A DNA stretch of 64,000 nt from Platycnemis pennipes. Its lineage: Eukaryota; Arthropoda; Insecta; Odonata; Platycnemididae. The notes under the pieces are model-generated. The model had not been told where the DNA came from, did not search any database, and worked only from the letters and a program-made list of their open reading frames with translations. Numbering within the stretch: the first letter of the stretch is position 1; each line of letters begins with the position of its first letter. The stretch covers positions 95,127,470 through 95,191,469 of the forward strand of contig OW121848.1 in NCBI GenBank assembly GCA_933228895.1, given 5' to 3'. The position numbers and the translations under genes were made by a program. Below are positions 13,101 through 23,581 of this stretch, one piece after another.

Positions 13101-16100
13101 GTTAACTGAAGGTTAACACGACATGGTGATTCAGAATCAAAACCGTTGCTTTGGTCGTTCTCGAAGGCGCCGGTACGGCGAGTCGGGGTGATAGGCCGGC
13201 CATGTCTTCAGGAACAGGTCAGTGTTCCTGGCACGTGAGATGTTCGTGACCGGGCGAGAGTGCTTGAGAGTGAAGCGGAGAGAAACATGGTTGAGAGCTT
13301 TCTCGAAGGACATTGCCCTTGAACCACGAAGAAGTAACGAACGCTTAGTGGGTCACGAGCCGGGCTTGCTGAAATGTGGGCCCGAGTCAATCACCTTCCC
13401 AGCCAGAGACCGGTGCACTCGTGCCCGCCAATTGACCAATATCGCGGGACAATTGCGGTGATATTGAATTCACTTGCCATGATGCGCATGATTAGTAAAA
13501 ATAACATGGGAAATTTGAAATAAGTCGTGATAGTGAAGTACTACAAAATGTTTATGAATTGTGATGACCGTGGTTCGTGGTTTTTAAAGGTCTCCATTTA
13601 TAGGATTCCTTGTATGAACTCAGACTCCTGGCATAGCTGCTAATAAATCGTTTGATCGAAGCTTGGGTTCGGGCTCCGGCAATTATATAACACATCTCAC
13701 TCTCTTTGGGAAATTTTAGCCCAGGATCCACCAGCTGAACCGAAACCTAATGCTTCCAGAGTTTTATGGGAAACTAAAATATCAGAGCTATGAAATTATT
13801 TTCTTTCGATAGGAATGAGGAAACCTCAACATTTCTACCGGGCTGCTTACTGTAATGCAGCCAGTAATTCATCTGAAGCACGTGAAAAACATAAAACCAA
13901 GCCCATACAACCATCTTTTTTACCATACGTATTGGAACTATCTTTATTGGAACGCCAACTAAGTGCATTGTGATTATCAACCATTTCAGTCAACTTCACT
14001 CAACTCCAGTAAACAGCTGTGTTTTGTGCACACAGATTCCAATTTTAGCGTTTCTATGTAGTGGAGTCACCATTACTTTAAGTGGAGTCTGGTGATGCTT
14101 AGGACAACTCGTTCTGCAGATTGACTAGGGCGGAAGACTAGTCCTCTTTTAAAGAAGAGTGGTTACACTTTGTGCGACAGGCAGTTGCCAAATCACTCTT
14201 GCGGTCACATCGAGATCTCTCTTTCTTTTTCTGCCGAAGAGTGTTTTTTTTTCAGAACCGGAAGGTCCAGGAAATCGTCGGGAATCCCAAGCTTTGCGTA
14301 TCCGGACGGTGAAAGGGACGTATTTTTAAATGTTAATGAGAGAGAGAAAATTCCCCGCCTCGCTGCGGAAGACACTTCAGCGAGCGATTATGTTAGAGAT
14401 GTTATGCATCCGTGATCCATCCACCAAATTGCCTGTCACAGTTCCGATCGGAGCGGGGAAAGCGATTCATTTTTTTAGTCCTCTGAGAAATGTAGAGGAG
14501 AATTAATTCCTTACGTCTCTCCACTTAAGTCAATTTATTTTCGCTATATTTCTGTACTGTCCCGCAGTTTGTGAATTACATCAATATCTACATAATACCC
14601 TGCAATAAACCATGAAAGTTTGCGGCAAGGGGTGAATTCAAACCAAACATGCATTACCTACATATCGTGCTTAAAAATGATTAGTAAATATATTCTAGTC
14701 AAAACATAACAAATCAAAAAAAGATTAAAATATCAATGCAAAAATACAAAACACATAAAATACAATAAACATGCTCCTGGTACATTTTAAATTTGTCCGT
14801 TCGTCAGTCAATTTCTATAATTTTATGAAATAGTAGGCGAAGACCGGAAATCTGGTGTGGAATAACGGATGCATCTTTCGCGCTATCGCAATCTTTATCG
14901 TTAGCGCTTACCCCTGGAGTAGCGTAGGGTTAACAATAACCGTCTATAAAATTCGCTCCACGGATTGTGATAAGCGATTTGAAGTGCTGTGCGAAAAATG
15001 AAGAACGGATATCACGTTACCTCTGGCATAAGTTAAATCAAAAAATAACGATAACGCTAACGCACGCCTTATGAAGATCTATGATCGAGGCCCAGGTGTG
15101 TCAATCCAATAACGCCGAGGAAGACAGATTTTTCTGGAGACAAGCCTTCCAATGGGTCATGATCCAAATAAATTAATTAACACTTACATAAAAATGTTTA
15201 GCTCGGAATTAGAGGATCAGCTGCCATAGATATAGCCGTGCCTCTTTTAGGCGGACATAGGTACAACGTTTTCTGATTTCTTTCATGAATCACTATTAAA
15301 ATTATGTGCCCCAAACAGGTTAGGTTCGCCAATGTTTGTCTGTCCTCTTAATGGAGCTTAGGTTCGGGCTCCGACAAATATGTCATACGCTTTTCCATAC
15401 AAACTCGACCCATACTACCACAAATGATTCTCCCCACTTTGTGGAGATCAAGTTCACAAATACTCCATCCGTCGAATGAGACCGTAGACTGTTGCACCCT
15501 TAGTGCTTAAATAAATCCCACGTATACTCAACTGCCATCATATCCTAAATAACAAAAATAACTTCAGGTGCCGGTCGCCTCCTCACAAAACAACAAGCAG
15601 ATAAATGTTGAGGTTTTGTAATATGCTTCAATTATGCCGGTAAACGTAACGCACGGATCCATGCGAGGAAAGGCTTCATTAACCTGGAAAACTTATCATC
15701 CAACAGAGGACGATACGAAATACATTTTTCTATCAGGCTGGCTAACGTTTTATTGACAGAATAGAGAGGAAGGGTCATAGGTCAGTTAGTTACTTTTCAT
15801 GTGACACTTCGGTTACGATGAAAAATCTCAAGTTGAAACTGCACCATACACTGACAGCCCCAATTTTCTAGATCCTTCACCTACAAATCTTTGTTAGAAA
15901 GGTGCTGATCTACGGTTGAGTAGGATATCTGAACATTGACGTGACCTCTGATCTAAGGAAATCGTAGTGAAGGGTGGTTGATCTCAGTTAGCAGATACCG
16001 CGAGTAGTGAAAGTAATTCAACAATTTTCCCTTAATTCCATATAATCATTTCCCTTTTGTGGTTTAGAAGCTATTCAAAATACATGCCTCGGAGGTGTTC

Positions 16101-18407
16101 ACTAAATCACGAGTGGAATTCCTGGGCGTAAATGAATGTGTGACCTCTAAAAAGCCTAAATGCGGGTATAATACGATAATTATCACCTTAAGAGAAACTT
16201 TACTGTAATCAATTAAAACCATTTCCATTACCCTGAATTCCTTTAAGAGTTAACCCACTGTTGTGACCAACTTCTAAGGATGTGCCAAGTAAATTGGTTG
16301 AAAATTTAAATTTTTAGCGTCATTTCCCATCATATATCGGAAGAAAAATTGAAGAGTATGTAAGGAATGCTGGAAATACGGAATTGATTCCAGTATAAAT
16401 CTGTAGAACTTCTACACAAAGTCGAACATCCCATCACAGAGCACAGAGCACCCCATCAATCTCCATTGTCTTCGTGAATGTAACGCATTGTGGTTTTTTA
16501 TTATGTGTCGGACAACGACTCAACGAAACATATTTTGATCTTTCAAGGTTCAAGACGAGAGAGGAATGCGAGAAGAAATGCCGTGGGGTGGCAATCAAGA
16601 GGAAGGGGCAGAAGCAAGAAGACTGTATTCCACTGGGCGAAAGTTGCGAGGCGAAAGGCTGTCGGACCGCTCCCAAGTCAGACGGAGATGAAAGAGGATG
16701 CAAGTCTTGTGTATGCCCGGCGGGTAAGTCTCTCGGCCCTCCTTCAGAGCTAAAAGCGAAGCGAGTCGCTTCAGTTCCTTCCCACCTAAGAAAAGTTGTT
16801 GGTTTTGTAAGAGATGAGAAGCAAAATCGTTTTCAATAGTAGGTAACTCCTCCCTCGATGAACAGTATTTTTGGACAACTCTTGCATGTGGAATTACTAA
16901 AGCATGGCATCCATTCAGAAGGATCATACGTCGGTCAAAAGACTTGGAACTAAATTGAATCGAAAGAAAAAATTGCTCGATGTATTTTTCACACACATTC
17001 TGTGAAATAAAACGTTCAAGTTTTTCTGTCAGACTTAGTAGTACTCGTACTGATAAAATTATGCTTGTATCATTGATTTAGAAGTCGATTATTGCGAGTA
17101 ATGAAAAGCATTTTTGGTCAATGTCATCTTGATTTTCTTTTCCATATGAAGGGAAATGTTTGACATGAACAGTCGTAAATTATTGGATAATACTCTTACA
17201 AGGCGAAAACCAAAATTGATGTTGATATTAATATTCGAAAGTGCTGTCTTTTTCCCAGAAGTTATTTTAAATCCAATATTTTTTTAAAATTGTAAATTCA
17301 TCCTAACCTAACGGAGTTTCTCCTTTTTCAGTGACAGCCCTGGCACAAGCAGCCTGCAAACAACCCCCCGCAGCGAGAGGCCATTGTCGCGCCCTGCTAC
17401 CGAGATGGAGTTACGACCAGTACACGAAAACCTGCCGGGAATTCCAGTTTGGGGGATGTGATGGAAACAAAAATAATTTTGCTACCATGCAAGCATGCCT
17501 CCGCATTTGCTCTGGTTAGTATCCATTAATTTACATCCTAGATTTCTAATAGGAGAAAAGGAGGGAACCACAGGCATTCTTGAAGTTTAATTTGACCAAA
17601 CCTAACGTAATGTAAAATTCAACCGGATTAAAGAATAAATCTAAAAGTGTACGTTTATTTAGAACCTAGGTATATAGTTTCTCCGCCAAAAATATTCATA
17701 TAGTGGCATGATACGCCGTAATTTTTACCTTTAAACGATTATGTGCGAGTTGGAAATGGACATGGAAATTTCATTGAATCCCAAGTGTAGACTTTAGAGC
17801 TTTTTTATTTGAAACCTTCGGAATGACAAATGTTAATGAGGAGTAGTAACTACTCGGACGTTTTCAAGAACTATGTTTAACATTGGCTTGTGGACAGACC
17901 ACTTAAGATAAAACAGAGGACTCGTTTGGATGAAGGAGGGCTTAGGGTTACCCTATATCTGTGGGGTTACCTGCACGTACTCTTGTTACGGCTTAGCACC
18001 TAGCTGATTCTCACTTTTAGCTAAGCGAAGGTGTTGACTACTATACATGTGCGCAGACCAAGGAACCCAAGGGGGCAAAAAATAAAAATATAACAGCTTT
18101 CGGCAAAACAAAAAAATGGAGGCAGAATATTTCAATTACGAACCTTTTAGAAATTATCAAATAACAATCACAATCTCTATCCAATACTAAAATGAATAAA
18201 TTATTATCAGACACATAACCAATCAATTTTTCCCCAAAGGTAAAAGAGTAAAAATGAGTAACTTCAAATATTTATCATTGGTTGTTTAAAAAACAAATGA
18301 ACCTTGGTATTAGGTTAGGTTCAAGTGTATGATAAAATATTACTTTTATTTGGGTTCTAGGTATGTCACTAAATGTTTGAACATTATGTATTATTTCAGG
18401 TGTCTGA
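6966..18407 (+). CDS. Kunitz / antistasin-like / Kunitz serine protease inhibitor, 3' part of gene (join 6966-7173, 16548-16723, 17332-17514, 18400-18407)
   Basis: Four exons join in consistent phases to give 191 residues and a stop; the 5' end is missing. The order is an acidic lead (EDDDE), Kunitz domain 1 split across exons 1 and 2, a Cys-rich linker, Kunitz domain 2 and a very short C-terminus. Kunitz 1 shows PCRGLFRAFYY and the SGCGGNKNRF core, with the last cysteines in EECEKKC. Kunitz 2 shows GHCRALLPRWSY, FGGCDGNKNNF and ACLRIC. Both have Arg at the predicted P1 position, right after the second Cys, the type known to inhibit trypsin-like serine proteases. The linker (CEAKGC...GCKSCVCP) has antistasin-like cysteine spacing. 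The product is probably secreted, since Kunitz proteins normally are, but no signal peptide is visible because exon 1 is missing. The domain calls are strong; the physiological target is unknown. Confidence 0.88.
7707..7808. repeat. Two 26-bp tandem units flanked by 17-bp inverted arms
   Basis: The tandem units are 7721-7746 and 7747-7772 and differ at one base. They lie between GATTGTATGTAGGTTGC (7707-7723) and its near-perfect inverse complement (7792-7808, one mismatch). The stretch could fold as a stem with the repeats in the loop. No transposase signal is nearby. Confidence 0.75.
9425..9690 (-). mobile_element. 3' end fragment of a non-LTR retrotransposon
   Basis: Reverse-strand translation, with frame breaks, gives KYLGRIKNDVKEK, then a Leu/Arg stretch and an NRAEWR-like motif, matching the C-terminal tail seen in LINEs of the type at 32.4-33.95 kb. 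The reading frame is broken and the piece is 5' truncated. It lies in the Kunitz gene intron in antisense orientation. Confidence 0.55.
9520..9562. repeat. Perfect 20-bp inverted repeat with 3-base loop
   Basis: The arms are 9520-9539 (TTCGCCCTAAATACTTGTCC) and 9543-9562, exact inverse complements separated by AAG. It is followed by a short direct duplication (GTTAGTCCCTAA, about 9563-9590). It sits inside the LINE tail and appears to be a local inverted duplication. Confidence 0.9.
10072..10099. repeat. 12-bp inverted repeat
   Basis: TTACGTTTATTT and AAATAAACGTAA are separated by TCCG. It is a short AT-rich palindrome with no associated gene. Confidence 0.6.
11600..11660 (-). mobile_element. 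Fragment of tRNA-derived SINE head
   Basis: The reverse strand carries a box-B-like GTTCGAAACCTGC preceded by a tRNA-like stretch. It resembles the head of the SINE family described at 49035-49370 but is short and diverged. Confidence 0.3.
12428..12755 (+). mobile_element. tRNA-derived SINE copy
   Basis: The head begins GGGGATCGGGTTGGTGCGG. A box B (GGTTCGAATCCC) lies at about 12482-12493. The body shares the landmarks CCCATCCGTCGGACAG..ACATTAA, TTTCGTTAA and CACAAATGACCTCAG with the 49 kb copy. It is diverged and lies sense-oriented in the Kunitz gene intron. Confidence 0.75.
14575..14610 (-). mobile_element. Possible 3' end of a CR1-like LINE
   Basis: The reverse strand reads TTGCAGGGTATTATGTAGAT, similar to the 3' terminus of the CR1-like fragment at 62.67 kb (CTTGCAGAGTATCGTGTAGA). 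No coding part is recognisable. Confidence 0.3.
15345..15600 (+). mobile_element. Diverged tRNA-derived SINE copy
   Basis: The copy shares AGGTTCGGGCTCCGAC (box B region), ATCCGTCGAATGAGACCGTAG and TTCAGGTGCCGGTCGCCTCC with the family. The promoter head is truncated. A smaller related scrap with the same TTCGGGCTCCG block is at about 13665-13690. Confidence 0.55.
16548..16723 (+). CDS. Kunitz gene, exon with end of Kunitz 1 and antistasin-like linker
   Basis: The acceptor is ATCTTTCAAG before 16548 and the donor is GG/GTAAGT after 16723. The single first base completes Arg with the previous AG. It encodes FKTREECEKKC, closing Kunitz 1, then a basic stretch and a six-Cys segment with GCKSCVCP at the end. 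It leaves in phase 1. The 608-bp intron that follows (16724-17331) shows nothing else. Confidence 0.85.
17332..17514 (+). CDS. Kunitz gene, exon with complete Kunitz domain 2
   Basis: The acceptor is TCCTTTTTCAG and the donor is CTG/GTTAGT. This one exon holds the whole second Kunitz domain, from ACKQPP to RICS, with all six Cys. It enters and leaves in phase 1, the usual arrangement for a modular Kunitz exon that can be shuffled. The 885-bp intron after it (17515-18399) holds no recognised feature. Confidence 0.88.
18400..18407 (+). CDS. Kunitz gene, terminal coding piece and stop
   Basis: The acceptor TTATTTCAG is followed by GTGTCTGA. One base from the previous exon plus GT gives Gly, then Val, then TGA at 18405-18407. 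Only two codons follow Kunitz domain 2, and the rest of the exon is 3' UTR to about 18755. Confidence 0.75.
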
Positions 18408-18732
18408 TGGAGTCAAATATCATACTGTGTTATTGTGCCAAATGAACATATTTTTTACAAAATGCCATTCTAAATGGCTTAAGTGGATCGAATGCTCCTC
18501 CGTGAACTATGTGTTGCTGTTGAGAAGCAGAGTACCGAGGAATGTGTCATGACCATGGATGAATCTCCTCCCTTAGGAGTTAATTAATGTTAACACTGGT
18601 CCTTCAATGGCAGGAAAAAGCATTGCATCCAAAAAAAATCATTCATTTTCTCTCCCCACCGCAAGAGAATGTATTATCCATACTTGTTAAATCATTTTAT
18701 GACCATTATCATGTAATGTATTTTGTTTTTAT

Positions 18733-18738
18733 AATAAA
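18733..18738 (+). terminator. Poly(A) signal of the Kunitz gene
   Basis: AATAAA lies 326 bases after the stop codon, followed by a T-rich/AT-rich stretch. It is the first canonical hexamer after the terminal exon's stop. Confidence 0.65.
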
Positions 18739-19204
18739 TGTATATTATATATGACTAATTATTATACCTTGCCTAGAGTGCACCCATTCGTCTCATATCT
18801 TCTACTTCTGTGATGGAGTGCAGGTTGAAGGGATCCAATCTCATCGTCTCCATGTATTGGCATTGATTCTTGCATTTGCCATACAGAGTCCTCCAGTATT
18901 TCTCTTCAAGGAACCCTTTAATGCACCCGAGTATTCAGGCTGAACCATACGATGAAAGAGGAGCGCATCTCACGATCATTGATTGTAGATGGCACCTAAG
19001 CTGAAATTTATTGAAGTGAAATATAGGTATAGGCAACTGCTGAAAGGATTGATTCATACACACCATTGAATAACTGTGGTAGAGTATCAATATAGCAGTA
19101 AAACAAAATCAACATTCGCCCATCAACATACAATATCTCGAAAATGAAGAAAAAGGGACTAAAACGTTCACCATGACGGATATTGAGGGAGAGGGCTACA
19201 AGAG

Positions 19205-19275
19205 TACTGGATGGTTATCTGGCTATTCATCATTAGGGATCAGGTTTGAAACCTGGTAGAAGTTTTATTGAAATA
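19205..19275 (+). mobile_element. Possible tRNA-derived SINE head fragment
   Basis: The fragment contains a box-B-like GGTTTGAAACC about 35-40 bases after a box-A-like stretch (GGTTATCTGGC). The body of the family is not recognisable downstream. Confidence 0.25.
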
Positions 19276-22200
19276 CCTTCTTGACTGTTGTGTTGGAAGC
19301 ATTTCACGTTAAGCAAAGAATGTTAAGTTCAGCACTCCATCTACTGTATGCTACACAGTGGGCCTTTTGGTTCCTTTCGTTAAGTGCTGGCCAATTCCGA
19401 CTATGGATTTCTCTCCAGCCTTTTTTCACACCAATCACCACAAGTCCATGCAGAGTGGTAAAATAAACAATATAACATTCCTCCTCAGTGCATTGTTAGT
19501 ATATTTCATAGTAACTCAAGCAGGTACATACATAAAGGCAAAGGGGGACAGGAGCCCCTATATCTGGGCAAATCCCCTCTCATTCCCTTCCTCTAGAACT
19601 TGCTGTGCCAAATATCCTTTCCTCCTCTTGCAACCCTACAGACAAAAAGAAACAAGCAAATTTGAGTGTCCACCTCATCCATGCTGAGTGAACCATACCA
19701 CTACCATGTTACATCAACCACATCGCCACTTACGGCATGTGCTACCACCTTAGAGTACGAATAGTGTTATGGAGATAATACAGGGTGGTGTAAAGGCCTG
19801 ATGCTTAGGACAAGCTGAAAAACAGTTGCATCTACCTCATGCCAAGAAAATTTGGACCAAGCGAGAAAACAACATCACAGTGCCATACATCACAATCTGA
19901 AAAAATTATTCCAAGATGGATTTTCATGACTGAGAATGCTACCACCAGCATTTGCATTTCTTACACTCAGTGAGTGTAAAAAATAACAGTGCACAGATCG
20001 AAAAGGAAATACAATCTAATTTTCCATGGTTACATATTTCATCTTTGGCTTAGTATGACCATCCAGACTGATTTCGAACCACAAGTATACCTATGTCATA
20101 TCAAAGAGAACCTCTATGACTTAAGAAGTCCTCCCAATTACAAAGACAGACTCAAACTTCATATTAGACAAGCTCAATGGTGTCACTAAGTGAACCTTAT
20201 GCCATTTACTTTGTTCCTGGTAAAGACTACACATTATAGATTCCTTGTCCCAAACTGACATGAAAGGTGAAGATCAGGAAGATTTATCATAGATTCAAAT
20301 GGCACCTACAAAATGTATTTACCAAAACTTTGAGAAATAAGAAAGTGATTTCAGGTCAAGATTCAATTACTCTTTTCAAGCTAAAGTAAGTGTGTACAAC
20401 AAGGTGGGCTGGCCAACTAAATAAAAGATTGCAGTTGAGGATATCTGTTTTATAAATTAAGGAAGAAGGAACACTTATGTTTTAAATTGAACCCCATTGA
20501 AATGGCTGAATGCTTTCACATTCAAAGTTTTGTTTAGTTGTCATTTATTAATGAGACTATGAGTCACTGCTACTAAAGTCCCTGAGAGAATCGGTAAAGA
20601 ATTATATGAAAAGCAACCTAAAATGATTGAGAATCATGATTAATCAGCAATGGAGGAAGGAAGATTGGGGATGAAATGCCAATTACTTAAGGGCAAGGCT
20701 ACTAGAAAAGTAAAATAGAGAGCCATGAAGCCAGAAAAGATGGAAGATAGACCAGGATAGATAATGGAGCAGGGAAATGGAGCCAGGGATAATGAAATAC
20801 AATTTCCCTATGCCATACATAGTCAATAACAACAATGGCATCATAGCAAAGCATAATGCATAATAGTATTCAATTATGATTGAATGACAAAATATTTCTC
20901 ATGCTAAAAGACAATTTATCTTTCAACATTTCAAAGGATGGAGAAGGATTAGCTGCATCACTAAGATAAACCAACAATCCTGGAGAAGTAAATGTAGATC
21001 CAGATTCATTCACTGACCTGGGGAGTCTTCAGGCTAAGCAAAGTTACAATTTGGCAGGTTTTGGTGAGTGTAAAAAGGGCTGCTCAGGCCATTGCAGGTA
21101 TCAACAACACTAATTTTACTACTTTTAAGCAAAAAGTTATTTATTTTGTACTTTTTGTGCTGTTTAATGTACATGTTAACTGTATTTTTAATTTTAGTTG
21201 CTTGTACTTTTCCTTTTATGAAACTATGAACCTTGTAAGTATTGTGTACATTGACTGAAATTATTATTTTGGGTTGTACTACCTAGGACAACATGAGGGA
21301 TAAGGGACAACATGAGGGACTTTGTCCTCCAGCCAAGCTAATGGTAACAATCTGTTTGAGCATTTTTTCTGGCATCCAGTGACAATGCATATATGCATTT
21401 TATTCATTTGTAATGTGTCCTCTAACACATAAGAAGCATTCCTCACCCCATGGTCCAATATTGAGAATGAAATACTAAAGGAAAATACAATTGGCCTTCA
21501 AAATCAAGCCCTTCTTTTATAATGTCTTCAGTGATGCTAAATGAATGATAGAAGGATTTTTGCTAGGATGTTTCACTTATATTGCCATTATAAGGGATAA
21601 TAGTTAATAATGATTTTAAGGGATTCAAAGCTCTTCCATAGCATACTCTTAGGGAGAGCAGTGAATTTGCCCTAATGACATTAACTGCACAGTTTTTTGT
21701 GGAATGTACCTGCCTCCAGCCTCCATAATCAATTTAATTTTATAGCATATATGCACTAACTTCATGGATAAATGGCCTTTATCTTCACATTGACCCACTT
21801 TCTTTAAATTTCCCCATAATTTACTCAAGGTAACACAAAAATAATCACTCAATCAATCACTCCATCAATCGGCATGAAGATCAAAGAAGACAAATCCCAT
21901 TTTTATGAACATTTTTAATGTCTCCAGAGTAAACACAGGTGCAATTCAGATGCATGCTTCTGTGTATGTGAGTGTGCGTTTATATATAATGTATATTCAA
22001 TGACCACAGAAATAATGGAGGCATTAGAAACATTGAGAGCACTTTGTTAGTAGCTTGATAAATTTTTAACTGAATTGACAACATTCCAGATACATTTCAT
22101 CTTAACAATCGGAAGGGCTCTTTAAATGATACATGCATTTCATACACAAACTCAACAATCTTCCACTCTGTGTACGCATGAAATAAATAGGAGCAGGCTT

Positions 22201-23466
22201 AAATCAACACTTTCATCAATGAAGGCATTTTTGCCATGCTCAATAGTAAACATAAAGGAAGTTCAAGATGACACCATTCCACTTAAATAGGTGAACTCAA
22301 CTCACCAAAATCCACTGTGAGTGAAAGTTAAAGAGAGACCAGCTCATTCCCTATACCACCTGCAGTCACTCACAAACATCTGATATCCTGATAGTTACAA
22401 TATAAGAAGTTTAACTATCTGGATCTTTTGGCATCCAAAAGCAAAGATTTGAACTCAGAACCACCCAGTCACAGTAGACATTCAACCTCATGTACTAAGA
22501 AAAGCCAGCAATTCCACTATGGTCATTTCAGCCAAAATTACAATAAAGTACCATTTCAATGACCCCTACTGACCTGAAACAATGCCGAGTAACTTATGAG
22601 GAGGAGATTGAGTACTTACTCTCAGAGGCATTGAGCCTGCCAGTGCACGTCACACTTCGGGATCATAACCAATGGTATTTAAGGGAAATTCCTGCTTCCA
22701 CCTCACTAGCTTAAATTTTGCAGACCGTCATGAATTTAACTTCAATTAAATCAAATTCCTACAACCAACACTCCTGCATGTGAGGATGGTGGGAGTAAAT
22801 CAAAGTTGCTCCTAGAAGGGTTACCAATGCAATATAGTTTGAATAGGTCAGAGTCAGATGAAAAGCTGCCTACACATCCTCTTCCGAGTAGAGGCCACAG
22901 AGAAGGTATCTGACCATACTAGGATAGCCATTTGGCCCTGAGCATCACATTAATAACACTTCTGACAAAGGCAGGAGGAAACTCAATCACCTACTAATGA
23001 TGTTCAGCTCAGCAATAACGGTGTGACCATAAAAATTCTAGCGAATTCAAAGATCACGTCTTCATTCACGATTACAGTTAAAAATAAATCGTCCCGGACA
23101 AGGCGAATGATTTTTTTCTCTGTGGAATATTTGCTATATCATAAAAAGTCTAATGATGAAGTATCCATAAAAAGAAATGAGATTAAATATGCACATTCTA
23201 TTAACGAATAGGGTAGTGGTTATAAGATGTTCATTTGTAGAGTACATTGATATCACTCACCACTGAGGAATTTAATCATTAGGCTTTAAAAAACAAGCTG
23301 ATTACAATATTATGTCCATTTGCCATTGAAGTGAAAAAATTACCTAATTCAATTTAACATTTTAGCTTTCACTGTAGGTACCTATGCAATTAGTTGGATC
23401 TCATTGCAATGCTAATTTTTTACATTTCCCAAAAACAAAATCTCTCTTGCACAGTCTTTCCAGATG

Positions 23467-23581
23467 TTCCACCAGGTCAAGGGTTCCATGTTTGCCGACA
23501 TTTCAAATCTCAACTCAAGCATTATCTTCAGGGCCGATTTGCTGAAACGTCAGCCAGCATGGAACCCTTGAGGTGGTAGAA
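23467..23581. repeat. Imperfect inverted repeat, 38-bp arms
   Basis: The left arm 23467-23504 and right arm 23544-23581 pair over 38 positions with a few mismatches; AAGGGTTCCATG pairs exactly. The loop is 39 bases. The right arm begins with GAAACGTCAGCC, a motif like those near the 3' ends of Penelope-type and related retroelements, so this may be a relic of such an element. Confidence 0.65.

Larger units (their letters stand above)
7174..16547 (+). other. Intron of the Kunitz gene, 9.4 kb, with repeat debris
   Basis: This interval contains no exon-like frame in the gene's reading phase. It holds a tandem/inverted repeat (7707-7808), a minus-strand LINE 3' end (9425-9690) with a perfect hairpin, SINE fragments (about 11600-11660, 12428-12755, 15345-15600) and a short CR1-like 3' end (14575-14610). 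The GC-richer patch at 13140-13450 and the rest are unassigned. Confidence 0.7.
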
